DNA of 64,000 nucleotides from JAVBTR01 sp031556065 (GCA_031556065.1 JAVBTR010000005.1:1-64000), one strand, 5' to 3'. Positions 9,295 to 17,936 are shown, counted from the stretch's first letter. Notes: generated by a model from the sequence alone, not told the origin. Numbers and translations are program-made.

Positions 9295-10341
9295 TCAATG
9301 CCTCATTTTGGCGCGAAGCCCCGCCCAAAGGGGCGTTTCCATATTGATGCGCTTTAAAATATCCAGCATCTTTGTGGTAGGAAGGCCCGTGAGCATAGCG
9401 GCCAGCACTTCTTCCATTTCCCTGTAATTAACCCCTTGCTTGGCCAGAAGCCTTAGATCGATAGCCGCGTCCTCCGGGGTATATTCAGGGCGCAGTGCGC
9501 CGTCCAAGGCCCCACACATCAGATCAAACAGCGGCAATTCTTCCGGAAAAATACCGTTCATACCGCCCAGCATCATAGCCTGATCCAGTTCCATAGAAAA
9601 AATGCCTTCATCTTTAAGCTGTATCAATAAATGTTCCGGATCGGCCAGCCCCGGATGCACCAGAATCATTTCACCCTTTAAATCCAATGTGTAATCGAAG
9701 GCCGCACAGAGGTAACGGCGCGCCAACAGGGTGGACAAGCCATCATATTCGCCGATTACCTCTTCCAAGAAGTGATCGGTAGGCTGATTGGCGTGGAGGA
9801 ACCCCGCAATATAAAGCAATCCATGAATCGTGGCATCAAACCCAAAAAGACTTTCCCGCATACGGGCATGTTCTTGGCTGTTCATCCATTCCAGCATAGG
9901 AATATGCAAAGCCTTGGGCAGGCGAATGTAAAAGCTATCCCCTTTTTTAGAAAGGCTACACCAGAGCCTGGCCACCAATGCCTGTGCGGCGCTGATCTCG
10001 TCCCACTCGATCAGTTCCGCTTCCCCATCAAACAGGAGCATTCTTTCAAGCAGCATGTGCTCGGTTACGGAAACCAAATCAATTTCTCTTGCCATTTGTT
10101 CATTAACCAGGGTTCGTACTTCCTCTACGGAAAAGAGCTTGGCAGGCACTTGGTTTTCCTGGGCGTAAAAGGAGAGATCCCACCACGCTTGAATATCCTC
10201 CAAGCGGCATTCATCGTCAAAAAGGCTGTATTGCGGGCACTGGTCAATCCAGCTTTCCATCGCTATCAATTGCTGTTCCTTCAAAACGCTCATGGTTTTT
10301 TCGCACCAATGTAGGGTGCTGACGGCAGATTCTCTAAGCAT
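9295..10341 (-). CDS. Conserved-looking protein of unknown function (348 residues)
   Basis: I do not recognise this protein. It is acidic and mostly alpha-helical in character, with no signal peptide, membrane segment, nucleotide-binding motif or cysteine cluster; tryptophans are concentrated in the first 60 residues. The C-terminal half holds short helix-turn-helix-like stretches (EYTPEDAAIDLRLLAKQGVN) that could be helical repeats. The start ATG has a clear GGAGG 5 nt upstream. It lies between ilvE (18-nt gap) and the rluA-type gene (3-nt gap), so it is certainly translated from their operon, yet neither neighbour suggests a job. Confidence 0.8.
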   Translation of the reverse strand: MLRESAVSTLHWCEKTMSVLKEQQLIAMESWIDQCPQYSLFDDECRLEDIQAWWDLSFYAQENQVPAKLFSVEEVRTLVNEQMAREIDLVSVTEHMLLERMLLFDGEAELIEWDEISAAQALVARLWCSLSKKGDSFYIRLPKALHIPMLEWMNSQEHARMRESLFGFDATIHGLLYIAGFLHANQPTDHFLEEVIGEYDGLSTLLARRYLCAAFDYTLDLKGEMILVHPGLADPEHLLIQLKDEGIFSMELDQAMMLGGMNGIFPEELPLFDLMCGALDGALRPEYTPEDAAIDLRLLAKQGVNYREMEEVLAAMLTGLPTTKMLDILKRINMETPLWAGLRAKMRH

Positions 10342-10359
10342 ATGCCCTCCAGGGTTATT

Positions 10360-11430
10360 TTATGATAATTTAATAATCCAACTATGATTGTCTTCGATTT
10401 TTCCGAATTGGATGCCGGTTAGGGTATCATATAATTTCTGGCTAATCTTGCCAATACCGCCATCGCCAACAGCAATGGTTTCATCCTTCCAGCAAAGCTT
10501 TCCTACAGGCGAAATCACAGCTGCGGTGCCGGTACCGAAGGCCTCGGTAATAGCGCCGGATTTGATATCGTTAAACACATCCGCTATGGCTACCCGCTTT
10601 TCTTCCACTTCATATCCCATTTCCTTGGCAAGCTGAATGATGCTGCGGCGGGTAATGCCGGGAAGAATGCTGCCGTTGAGCTCGGGGGTTACGATCTTGT
10701 TGCCATAAACGAACATCATGTTCATGGCGCCCACTTCTTCAACGTACTTCTGTTCCACCCCATCCAGCCAAAGCACCTGGGAATAGCCTTTCTTCTGAGC
10801 CACCTCGCCAGCCAGAATGGACGCCGCATAGTTGCCGCCAGCCTTAGCGGTGCCCACGCCGCCGCGCACTGCGCGAACGAAGCTGTCTTCCACATAAATA
10901 CCCACGGGAGCCAGCCCATCAGCATAGTAGGCCCCCACAGGGCAAAGAATAATATAGAACAAATACGTATGGGATGCGTGTACCCCCAGCTTGGGATCGG
11001 TGGCGATCATGGTGGGGCGAATGTAGAGGCTGGTCCCTTCGGAGGAAGGAACCCAATCCTTTTCGATCTGAATCAATTGCTTCAGAGCTTCAAGGCACAA
11101 TTCTTCGTCCAACTTAGGCATGCAAAGCCGCTGGGCGGATTCGGACATGCGGCTGAAGTTATCTTCCGGGCGGAACAATTGCAGACCACCATCCCGGCGG
11201 CGGTAACACTTAGCCCCTTCGAAGATTTCCTGGCCGTAGTGGAATACCATAGCAGCCGGGTCGATGGAAAAATCGCCGTAGGGTTTGATTTCCGCGTCGA
11301 ACCAGCCCTTGCCTTCCTCGTATTTCATTACAAACATATGGTCTGTAAAAATCTGACCAAAGCCTAATTTGGTTTCATCCTGGGGTTTCTGTTTTAAGTT
11401 CTTGGATAAAGTCACTTTGATATCCTTCAT
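10360..11430 (-). CDS. ilvE: Branched-chain amino acid aminotransferase
   Basis: 356 residues, fold-type IV PLP enzyme of the eukaryotic-like BCAT group (long form). It carries GGVGTAKAGGNYAAS with the PLP lysine, followed by QVLWLDG, and the phosphate-binding region GSILPGITRRS. It transfers the amino group between Leu/Ile/Val and 2-oxoglutarate. First gene of a three-gene operon with an unknown gene and an rRNA-type pseudouridine synthase, transcribed from a near-perfect sigma-A promoter about 50 nt upstream. No T-box or leader peptide is visible in the short leader. Confidence 0.95.
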   Translation of the reverse strand: MKDIKVTLSKNLKQKPQDETKLGFGQIFTDHMFVMKYEEGKGWFDAEIKPYGDFSIDPAAMVFHYGQEIFEGAKCYRRRDGGLQLFRPEDNFSRMSESAQRLCMPKLDEELCLEALKQLIQIEKDWVPSSEGTSLYIRPTMIATDPKLGVHASHTYLFYIILCPVGAYYADGLAPVGIYVEDSFVRAVRGGVGTAKAGGNYAASILAGEVAQKKGYSQVLWLDGVEQKYVEEVGAMNMMFVYGNKIVTPELNGSILPGITRRSIIQLAKEMGYEVEEKRVAIADVFNDIKSGAITEAFGTGTAAVISPVGKLCWKDETIAVGDGGIGKISQKLYDTLTGIQFGKIEDNHSWIIKLS

Positions 11431-11478
11431 TGGTAACCCACTCCCATCCTACACAATACTACAAATCACGTCTTATTT

Positions 11479-11506
11479 ATTATACCCTCATCCGAAACCC
11501 TGTCAA
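11479..11506 (-). promoter_or_regulatory. Consensus sigma-A promoter for ilvE
   Basis: Minus strand: TTGACA (11506-11501), 16-nt spacer, TATAAT (11484-11479). Both hexamers match the consensus exactly. Confidence 0.85.
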
Positions 11507-11571
11507 CCCATCAAAGCTTGTAAAACCATGAAAAAACCGCCAATCTGCTTTCACCTCGCGCACCGTCCTAA

Positions 11572-11579
11572 CATAAGAT
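11572..11579 (+). promoter_or_regulatory. Possible promoter -10 for the small gene
   Basis: CATAAGAT sits 33 nt before the ATG. It can be read as a sporulation-type (SigE/SigK) -10 of the form CATA-N3-T, or as a poor sigma-A box (TAAGAT, with TTCACC 18 nt upstream). Sequence alone does not decide. Confidence 0.25.
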
Positions 11580-11612
11580 GTGGTGAAACCATCAAATAAG
11601 GAGTTGAATGAT

Positions 11613-11882
11613 ATGGAGCCTGCCGCCACCACTTCCCCCTTTGCTACATTAAGCAAGCAAGAACAGCGCGAAAAATGGCATGCTTGGCAAAGCACCCACC
11701 TAGAAGCCCAGGATATACCGGAGAATGCAGAATTTCCCGCCCCTAAACTGCCGCCCCTTCGAATTCCCATGCAGCAAGCACCCCAGGAGGACACCCGCTT
11801 CATCCCCCGCCACAATCAATACAATCAGGTGTTGGCTAAAATGAAGCAAGCCAGCGACAACGCCCAATATGTAGACATATAA
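11613..11882 (+). CDS. Small hypothetical protein (89 residues)
   Basis: I chose ATG 11613 because AAGGAG lies 9 nt upstream; an in-frame codon at 11580 has no ribosome site. The protein is hydrophilic, without signal or membrane segment. It begins with a Ser/Thr-rich tail, has a helical stretch rich in Gln, Trp and Lys (SKQEQREKWHAWQ), a proline-rich middle (PAPKLPPLRIPMQQAP) and an ending HNQYNQVLAKMKQASDNA. I do not recognise the family. It stands alone, divergent from ilvE and followed at once by two hairpins, so it is its own transcription unit. Such short, proline-rich single genes in Clostridia are sometimes sporulation proteins, but nothing here proves that. Confidence 0.7.
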   Translation: MEPAATTSPFATLSKQEQREKWHAWQSTHLEAQDIPENAEFPAPKLPPLRIPMQQAPQEDTRFIPRHNQYNQVLAKMKQASDNAQYVDI

Positions 11883-11888
11883 TGAAAG

Positions 11889-11950
11889 GGGGCTGCAATC
11901 GCAGCCCCACCAGGCTGTGCTGCAAAAAGTGGCACAGCCTGTTTTGTTTT
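11889..11950 (+). terminator. Double hairpin with T-tract after the small gene
   Basis: Hairpin 1 has arms GGGGCTGC (11889-11896) and GCAGCCCC (11901-11908) with a 4-nt loop. Hairpin 2 has arms CAGGCTGTGC (11911-11920) and GCACAGCCTG (11932-11941), followed by TTTTGTTTT. The second is a classical intrinsic terminator. Confidence 0.85.
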
Positions 11951-11961
11951 CCATATGATAA

Positions 11962-13113
11962 TTATTGGCAATTCTTTATAAGTATGCCTATGGCCTTTTC
12001 CAACTGGGGAAAGGTGATGGTAAGCGGCGGCAGCAAGCGCACCTTGTTTTTCGCCGTTAGCGTCACTATCCCTTGCGTTAAGCAGGCATCCACAATTTCC
12101 CTGGCAGTTTTTTCGGTTTCGATGCCGATCATCAGGCCCATGCCGGAAACGCTTAAAATGCCGGGCTTGCCTTGAAGCTGATCGAAAATATAATCAGATT
12201 TCTTTTTAACATCGCGTAACAAACCATCATCCAGCCGTTCCAAAATGGATAGCGCCCCAGCTGCACAGATAGGGTTTCCCCCAAAGGTGGAGCCATGATC
12301 GGAAAGCCCCAGTACATTCTGTGCCTTTTCACCCATGAGGCATGCACCGATAGGCAGTCCGCCCCCAAGCCCCTTGGCCGTAGTCACCACATCGGGCCCC
12401 AAGCCATATTGCATGTAGGCAAACAGGCTGCCTGTGCGGCCCATGCCGGTTTGCACTTCATCCACCATAAAAAGGATATCCCTTTCATGGCAAAGCTGCT
12501 GAGCTTTTACAACAAAGGCCTTATCCAGCGGGTTTACGCCGCCCTCACCCTGAACAATCTCCACCATTAACGCGCAGACATCCTCTGTAAGGGCTGCTTC
12601 CAGCGCCTTTATATCATTAGGATCGGTATACTTAAATCCTAATGGCAAGGGCTGGAACTGACTATGGAATACGTCCTGCCCAGTCATGGCCAATGTGGCC
12701 AGGGTACGGCCATGGAAGCTGCCATTTAAAGACAAAACCACATTCCGCCTGCCGCCGTACTTCCGCGCTACCTTAATGGCGCACTCGTTGGCTTCCGCGC
12801 CGGAATTGCCGAAGAAAACCTTCTTCATACCTGTTTTTTCACAAAGCATCTGCGCCAGCTTCACCTGGGGCTGGGTATAATATAGGTTTGATATATGGGA
12901 TAAGGTCTTAGCCTGGCTGGCCACTGCCTCCACCCATTTTTCATCCCCGGCGCCAAAGACGTTTACTGCGATGCCGCTGCCCAGATCAATGTATTCCTTG
13001 CCCGCTTCATCGATCAAAAGGGCTCCTTGGCCTTCTTTTACCGCCAGCGGAAACCTAGCGTACGTATTGGCCACAAATTGCTTATCCAGTTCGAAGGTGT
13101 TAATACCCCTCAC
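11962..13113 (-). CDS. argD: Acetylornithine aminotransferase
   Basis: 383 residues, class-III PLP aminotransferase converting N-acetylglutamate semialdehyde to N-acetylornithine. It shows FFGNSGAEANE, FMVDEVQTGMGRTG with the PLP-contacting Asp, and TTAKGLGGGLPIGA with the PLP lysine. The start is GTG, overlapping the argB stop as GTGA; the AAGGAG of the argB end lies almost on the start codon, so translation is probably coupled to argB. Last gene of argC-argJ-argB-argD. Confidence 0.95.
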   Translation of the reverse strand: MRGINTFELDKQFVANTYARFPLAVKEGQGALLIDEAGKEYIDLGSGIAVNVFGAGDEKWVEAVASQAKTLSHISNLYYTQPQVKLAQMLCEKTGMKKVFFGNSGAEANECAIKVARKYGGRRNVVLSLNGSFHGRTLATLAMTGQDVFHSQFQPLPLGFKYTDPNDIKALEAALTEDVCALMVEIVQGEGGVNPLDKAFVVKAQQLCHERDILFMVDEVQTGMGRTGSLFAYMQYGLGPDVVTTAKGLGGGLPIGACLMGEKAQNVLGLSDHGSTFGGNPICAAGALSILERLDDGLLRDVKKKSDYIFDQLQGKPGILSVSGMGLMIGIETEKTAREIVDACLTQGIVTLTAKNKVRLLPPLTITFPQLEKAIGILIKNCQ

Positions 13114-13973
13114 TCCTTCACAAACATGGTGCCGATGCCCTCATCGGTCAGGGTTTCCACAAGAATCGAATGGGGCACCCGCCCATCAATGATAAATACC
13201 TTTTTAACACCCTTTTCAAGGGCCGTAAGACAACAGTCCACCTTAGGGATCATGCCGCCGGAAATTACGCCTTCTTGCTTTAATTGGGCCACATCGTTCA
13301 CCGTTAAAACAGGCACCAGTGTATCCGTATCATTAGGGTCGCGGAGCACCCCGGCGATATCCGTCATGGAAATCAAGCTTTCGGCATTCAGGCTACCGGC
13401 GATATAGGCAGCGGCGGTGTCGGCGTTAATGTTGTACACATGGCCATCTTTGCCAACCCCTAAAGTCGAAATCACGGGAATATAGCCCTTTTCCAGCAGA
13501 TCGAAAATGGCTTGAGGGCGAATCTTGGTAATTTCACCCACATAGCCCAGCTTTTCATCCTTCATTTCTGCTTCGATCATCTTTCCGTCCATGCCGCAAA
13601 GGCCAATCGACCGACCGCCAATGCTATTTAGGAAGGTCACCAGGCTTTTGTTGATCTTCCCAGCCAAAACCATCTGAACAATCTCGGCTGTTTCTTCATC
13701 GGTAACCCGCAGGCCCCCCACAAACTCGGAGGTTTTGCCCACTTTGGTAAGCATCTGGGTAATCTCCGGGCCGCCGCCGTGAACCAATACCACCTTCACC
13801 CCGATAAGGGAAAGAAGTACAATATCCCCCATAACAGCCTGCTTTAATTCTTCGTTGATCATGGCATTGCCGCCGTATTTCACCACAACGATTTTTTTGT
13901 TGTAGCGCTTAATGTAGGGCAGCGCTTCGATTAAAACCTGGGCACGCTGGGCATTTGAAATATTCTTAATCAT
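13110..13973 (-). CDS. argB: Acetylglutamate kinase
   Basis: About 287 residues of the amino-acid kinase family. It has VVKYGGNAM (nucleotide/phosphate loop), VLVHGGGPEI, and the late Lys region GMIPKVD. It phosphorylates N-acetyl-L-glutamate and is the usual arginine feedback point; the N-terminal helix IKNISNAQRAQVLIEALPYI matches the extension of arginine-sensitive hexameric kinases. The start is ATG 13973 with GGAG 7 nt upstream; the in-frame TTG at 13979 is inside that spacer. It overlaps argD by 4 nt and follows argJ after 95 nt. Confidence 0.95.
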   Translation of the reverse strand: MIKNISNAQRAQVLIEALPYIKRYNKKIVVVKYGGNAMINEELKQAVMGDIVLLSLIGVKVVLVHGGGPEITQMLTKVGKTSEFVGGLRVTDEETAEIVQMVLAGKINKSLVTFLNSIGGRSIGLCGMDGKMIEAEMKDEKLGYVGEITKIRPQAIFDLLEKGYIPVISTLGVGKDGHVYNINADTAAAYIAGSLNAESLISMTDIAGVLRDPNDTDTLVPVLTVNDVAQLKQEGVISGGMIPKVDCCLTALEKGVKKVFIIDGRVPHSILVETLTDEGIGTMFVKE

Positions 13974-14068
13974 CTGCAATCTCCTATACCGGGACTATTT
14001 CGAGGTTTACTGACGCTAGCCACGGGCAAAAGATGCCGCAAGCGGTGTAGCATTAGGGGGAATTAGTA

Positions 14069-15286
14069 TTAAGTGCGGTAATCGCCGTTGATCTTCACGT
14101 AATCGTATGTCAGATCGCAGCCCCAGGCAGTGGCCGTATGGGTCCCTGCATTCAATGCGATGTTGATCTCGATTTCATCGGCAGTCAGAATGGATTTGGC
14201 CGTGTCTTCATCAAAGGGGATGCCTGCACCATTTTTACATACGGCAATACTCCCAGCCTTGGAGGCAAAACCCACGTCTACCTTTTGCACATCCACATTG
14301 GCCCCGGAATAGCCGATAGCGCAGAGTACCCGGCCCCAATTGGCGTCGGCGCCAAACATAGCGGCTTTAAAGAGGCTGGAGCAAATAACAGATTTGGCCA
14401 CAGTCTTCGCCGTTTGCGTGTCCGCGCCGCCAGATACATTGGCTGTAAGAAGCTTGGTGGCCCCTTCCCCATCCTTGGCAATCATGCGGCAAAGGTAAGT
14501 GGTCACCGTCTTCAGCGCCCCGCACAAGGCCATGTAATCGTCGTTTTCTTCTATAATGGTTTCGTTCCCGGCCATACCGTTGGCCAGAATAGATACCATG
14601 TCGTTGGTAGAGGTATCCCCATCCACACTAACCATGTTAAAGGTATCCTTCACATCGCTTTTAAGGGCTTTATTCAGCATTTCGGGGCTGATGGCAGCAT
14701 CGGTGGTCACAAAAACCAGCATGGTGGCCATGTTGGGGTGGATCATGCCGGAACCCTTGGCAATGCCACCTATCACGCAGGTCTTGCCTCCCACGGTGAA
14801 TTCCACTGCGATTTCCTTCACCCTTGTATCGGTGGTCATAATGGCCTGGGCCGCATCCAAGCTGCCTGTACAGCTTAGCCCAGCCTGCAATAGAGGCATG
14901 CCGGAAGCAATAGGCTCCAGGCACAAAGGCTGTCCAATGACCCCTGTAGAAGCCACGATCACATCCTGTGCCTTTACGCCAAACTCCTTTTCCACCAGGG
15001 CACACATGCCGTTGGCGATTTCCACACCGTTGGCATTGCAAGTATTGGCATTGCCTGAATTGCAGATCATGGCCTGGCCTACGCCGTTTTCAAGGTTCGC
15101 CTGGGTCACATAAATAGGCGCGCCCTTTACCAGGTTGGTGGTATATACCGCCGCAGCAGAAGCTGGCACATCGCTTAAAATAATGGCTAAATCTTTTTTG
15201 ATCTTGTTTTTCCGAATCCCGCAGTTAACCCCTGCGGCTTTAAACCCCTTGGGGGCACAAACGCCACCCTTCACCTGCTCATACAT
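14069..15286 (-). CDS. argJ: Bifunctional ornithine acetyltransferase / N-acetylglutamate synthase
   Basis: 405 residues. It contains the self-cleavage site NMATMLVF whose Thr becomes the nucleophile of the beta subunit, preceded by KGSGMIHP, and GDGEGATKL later on. It moves the acetyl group from N-acetylornithine to glutamate, so the pathway here is the cyclic, acetyl-saving type. I chose ATG 15286: AAAGGAG lies 7 nt upstream, right after the argC stop; the upstream ATGs at 15292 and 15325 are too near or inside argC. A weak hairpin (CCGC/GCGG) is in the 95-nt gap to argB. Confidence 0.95.
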   Translation of the reverse strand: MYEQVKGGVCAPKGFKAAGVNCGIRKNKIKKDLAIILSDVPASAAAVYTTNLVKGAPIYVTQANLENGVGQAMICNSGNANTCNANGVEIANGMCALVEKEFGVKAQDVIVASTGVIGQPLCLEPIASGMPLLQAGLSCTGSLDAAQAIMTTDTRVKEIAVEFTVGGKTCVIGGIAKGSGMIHPNMATMLVFVTTDAAISPEMLNKALKSDVKDTFNMVSVDGDTSTNDMVSILANGMAGNETIIEENDDYMALCGALKTVTTYLCRMIAKDGEGATKLLTANVSGGADTQTAKTVAKSVICSSLFKAAMFGADANWGRVLCAIGYSGANVDVQKVDVGFASKAGSIAVCKNGAGIPFDEDTAKSILTADEIEINIALNAGTHTATAWGCDLTYDYVKINGDYRT

Positions 15287-15299
15287 ATTCATTCTCCTT

Positions 15300-16214
15300 T
15301 TACACACAAAGGCCTGTTGATTCATGGTTTTGAAGCATCAGATTCATGCACTGGATGGCCGCGCCGGAGGAGCCTTTGCCCAGGTTATCAAACCTGGCAC
15401 ACACCACCGACCGCTTTTCATTCCCGCAAATGATAATCTCCATATGGTCCTTGCCTGCCAACGCATTGGCCGGTAAAAAGCCGTTTAGGGCTATGGTTTC
15501 TTCTTCTGTCAGTACCTTTACCAGCTTGGCGTTTTCATAATAGCGTTGGTAGGTTTTTCGCAAGGTTTCCGGGGCCATATGGGCCAACGGGATCGTTACC
15601 ACCATACCTGCATAAAAATTCGATACGATGGGTGAAAATACCGGCGGCTCCGCAAGGCCCGCGAACTTGGCCATTTCCTTTAAATGCTTGTGGTTCTGGG
15701 TCAGTCCATACTGCCGGGGGCTTTCCAATTCAATGCCGCCCACCTCATATTCCGCGATCATCTTTTTTCCGCCGCCGGAATAGCCTGTCACACTGTGGCA
15801 AGAAAGCAGTGTATCCCTGTTTATCAATCCCGCCTCCGTAAGGGGCGCCGCTAAGGCGATAAAGCCGGAAGCGTGGCAGCCCGGCACGGCTACCCGCTTT
15901 GCTGTTTGGAGGGCGGTATAATACCCAAGTTCCGGGAAACCGTAAGTCCAATCCTCATTCACCCGATGGGCGGTGGAGGTATCCAGCACCTTGGTATGGG
16001 GGTTATCAATCAGGCTAACGGATTCCTTGGCGGCCTCGTCCGGCAGGCAAAGAATAGCAATATCCGCCTGGTTTAAAAGCACTCGTCGGGCAACTGCATC
16101 CTTGCGCTTTTCGGGATCAATGGCAAGAATTTCGATATGGGGGTAATCCCTTAGCCTATTAGCGATTCTAAGCCCAGTGGTTCCCTCGCTGCCGTCTACA
16201 AATACCTTAAACAT
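15300..16214 (-). CDS. argC: N-acetyl-gamma-glutamyl-phosphate reductase, short (type 2) form
   Basis: 304 residues, NADPH-dependent reduction of N-acetylglutamyl phosphate to the semialdehyde. The catalytic cysteine is in PGCHASGF. The start FKVFVDGSEGTTGLRI and the ADIAILCLPDEAAKE stretch fit the less common short ArgC form (about 310 residues) rather than the usual 340-residue enzyme. First gene of the arg operon, with GAGGGG upstream and a consensus promoter. Its stop codon is 11 nt before the argJ start. argF, argG and argH are not in the window. Confidence 0.93.
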   Translation of the reverse strand: MFKVFVDGSEGTTGLRIANRLRDYPHIEILAIDPEKRKDAVARRVLLNQADIAILCLPDEAAKESVSLIDNPHTKVLDTSTAHRVNEDWTYGFPELGYYTALQTAKRVAVPGCHASGFIALAAPLTEAGLINRDTLLSCHSVTGYSGGGKKMIAEYEVGGIELESPRQYGLTQNHKHLKEMAKFAGLAEPPVFSPIVSNFYAGMVVTIPLAHMAPETLRKTYQRYYENAKLVKVLTEEETIALNGFLPANALAGKDHMEIIICGNEKRSVVCARFDNLGKGSSGAAIQCMNLMLQNHESTGLCV

Positions 16215-16246
16215 ACATTTCGCCCCTCATTAAATGGTATTGTATA

Positions 16247-16274
16247 ATTATACGCGCCAATTTGGGTTTGTCAA
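16247..16274 (-). promoter_or_regulatory. Consensus promoter of the arg operon with ArgR-like palindrome
   Basis: Minus strand: TTGACA (16274-16269), 16 nt, TATAAT (16252-16247). The -10 is embedded in the palindrome GTATAATTATAC (16242-16253), which resembles the AT-rich ARG box (TGAAT-N4-ATTCA type) bound by ArgR/AhrC, with one mismatch in each half. The -35 is only 7 nt beyond the galT stop codon, and no terminator separates the two genes. Confidence 0.75.
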
Positions 16275-16280
16275 TGGTTT

Positions 16281-17819
16281 TTATTCATTTTCGAAGGCAA
16301 CTTCTTGCATAAACTGCATAAACCCCTTCAAGCCGTCCTCATCCTGTTTGTAAACACCGCAATCCTTCAGCACTTGGGCGCATACATCGGCCACTTCTTT
16401 GTTTAACACCCCTTGGGCCTTTTCTTGGGATAGCTTCCTTCCCTGGCGGGCCGCCACAGCTTTAAGCCAATCCAAATGCTTGTAGCAATTGTCTTCCTTT
16501 AAAACATTATTCAAATCCCGCTCCCCGGTTAAGAACCCGGCGGCTTCCTTTAGCTCGTCTTTAAGTCTGCCAGGCAAAATGAACAGGCCCATCACTTCGA
16601 TCAGACCGATGTTTTCCTTTTTAATATGATGCAGGGGCGCATGGGGATGGAAAATCCCCAAAGGATGCTCGTCACTTTGGCGGTTGTTGCGCAAAACCAG
16701 CATCAGCTCGAAATGCTTCTTACGCTTGCGTAAAATAGGGGTGATGGTATTGTGGGGGGTATCCCCTGTATAGGCCATGATCCCCCGTGATTCATCGCTG
16801 TACCCCCGCCAAGCGGCCAAAATGGCATCCGCCCAGTAGATAAGGGGCCGCTCATCATCAGAAACCAATTTCACGGCGCTTAAAGGCCAATCCATAATCT
16901 CGGCCCTAACATCTCCGTCGGGGCTGCTGAGAACAGCCCTGGTCTTGGCCTTATCCATAGGGAACTCATAGCAGCCCCCCTGAAAATGATCGTGGTTCAA
17001 AATGGAACCGCCTACAATGGGCAAATCCGCATTGGAACCGATAAAATAATGGGGAAATTGGTTCACAAAATCGCACTGGCGCTTAAAGGTACCCTTGTCG
17101 ATCTTCATAGGCACATGCTGGCTATTGATAACAATGCAATGCTCGTTATAGTATAAATAGGGTGAATACTGCATAAACCACAGACTGCCATCCAATTCCA
17201 AATCGACCATGCGATGGTTTTGCCGGGCGGGGAAATCCATTCTGCCCGCATAACCCACATTCTCTTTGCACAGCATACAAAGGGGGTATCCCACTGCCTT
17301 TTGCTCTTTGAGCTTGGCAATTTCCTTCGGATCCTTTTCGGGCTTAGAGAGATTAATGGTAATTTCCAGTTCGCCAACATCCGTTTTTTCGAAATAGCGA
17401 ATGTTTTTTGCAATCTGGTTGGTACGGATATAGTCATTGTCCCGGCAAAGCTTATAAAACCAATCGGTGGCTTCCTGGGAATCCTTTTTTTTAAGAAGCT
17501 TTTTAAAGCGCTTTCTGACCATGGCGGGATGAGGCGTCACAAAGCCCATAAGTCTTGCGGAAAACAAGTCCGCCTCGGTCTGGGTATCGCCAATGATCCC
17601 CTGCTCCGCGGCATAAGCCGTCAGGGTATCCAGCATGGGCGCAGCAGTGAGCGGCAGGTACTCAATATCCCCTTCTCCATCAATAGGGGCGCTCATGTTC
17701 AAGGCATCCAGCAAAAGATTGCGGCAATAATCCACATCCATTTCTTCGATCAGATCATTGCTCTTGGCAAAAAAAAGTAGCCGTTCAATAGCGGCAGTGG
17801 CAATTTCAGGTGTCTGCAT
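16281..17819 (-). CDS. galT: UDP-glucose--hexose-1-phosphate uridylyltransferase, class II
   Basis: 512 residues, the long Firmicute-type GalT that is unrelated in length to the 350-residue E. coli enzyme. The nucleophile motif is ILNHDHFQGG. It exchanges galactose-1-phosphate and glucose-1-phosphate on UDP (Leloir pathway). The ATG has GAGGG upstream. It stands alone: no galK, galE or galM is in the window. The glucose-1-phosphate link with the phosphorylases at 19874-36982 is only suggestive. Its promoter overlaps that of ftsH. Confidence 0.93.
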   Translation of the reverse strand: MQTPEIATAAIERLLFFAKSNDLIEEMDVDYCRNLLLDALNMSAPIDGEGDIEYLPLTAAPMLDTLTAYAAEQGIIGDTQTEADLFSARLMGFVTPHPAMVRKRFKKLLKKKDSQEATDWFYKLCRDNDYIRTNQIAKNIRYFEKTDVGELEITINLSKPEKDPKEIAKLKEQKAVGYPLCMLCKENVGYAGRMDFPARQNHRMVDLELDGSLWFMQYSPYLYYNEHCIVINSQHVPMKIDKGTFKRQCDFVNQFPHYFIGSNADLPIVGGSILNHDHFQGGCYEFPMDKAKTRAVLSSPDGDVRAEIMDWPLSAVKLVSDDERPLIYWADAILAAWRGYSDESRGIMAYTGDTPHNTITPILRKRKKHFELMLVLRNNRQSDEHPLGIFHPHAPLHHIKKENIGLIEVMGLFILPGRLKDELKEAAGFLTGERDLNNVLKEDNCYKHLDWLKAVAARQGRKLSQEKAQGVLNKEVADVCAQVLKDCGVYKQDEDGLKGFMQFMQEVAFENE

Positions 17820-17862
17820 GATGGTTTCCCTCGCTTTAATCGTGGTTTTGAGACAAAGTTCA

Positions 17863-17890
17863 TTGCAAGTTCATACCGTTCTATTATAAT
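17863..17890 (+). promoter_or_regulatory. Promoter for ftsH
   Basis: TTGCAA (17863-17868), 16 nt, TATAAT (17885-17890). The -10 shares four bases with the oppositely directed galT -10, so the two promoters cannot be occupied together. Confidence 0.65.
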
Positions 17891-17911
17891 TTTCATTGTA
17901 CCTGGTGTCAA
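17883..17911 (-). promoter_or_regulatory. Consensus promoter for galT
   Basis: Minus strand: TTGACA (17911-17906), 17 nt, TATAAT (17888-17883). Both hexamers are exact consensus. It overlaps the ftsH promoter head to head. Confidence 0.8.
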
Positions 17912-17936
17912 TGGATAAGGAAAAGGAGAAACCATT

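Noticed and set aside
11431..11480. T-box or leader-peptide attenuator for ilvE
   Set aside because: The leader is about 45 nt, too short, with no hairpin or leucine/valine-rich reading frame.
14138..14878. 246-codon open frame on the plus strand
   Set aside because: Antisense to argJ, His/Gly-rich shadow of a highly conserved gene.
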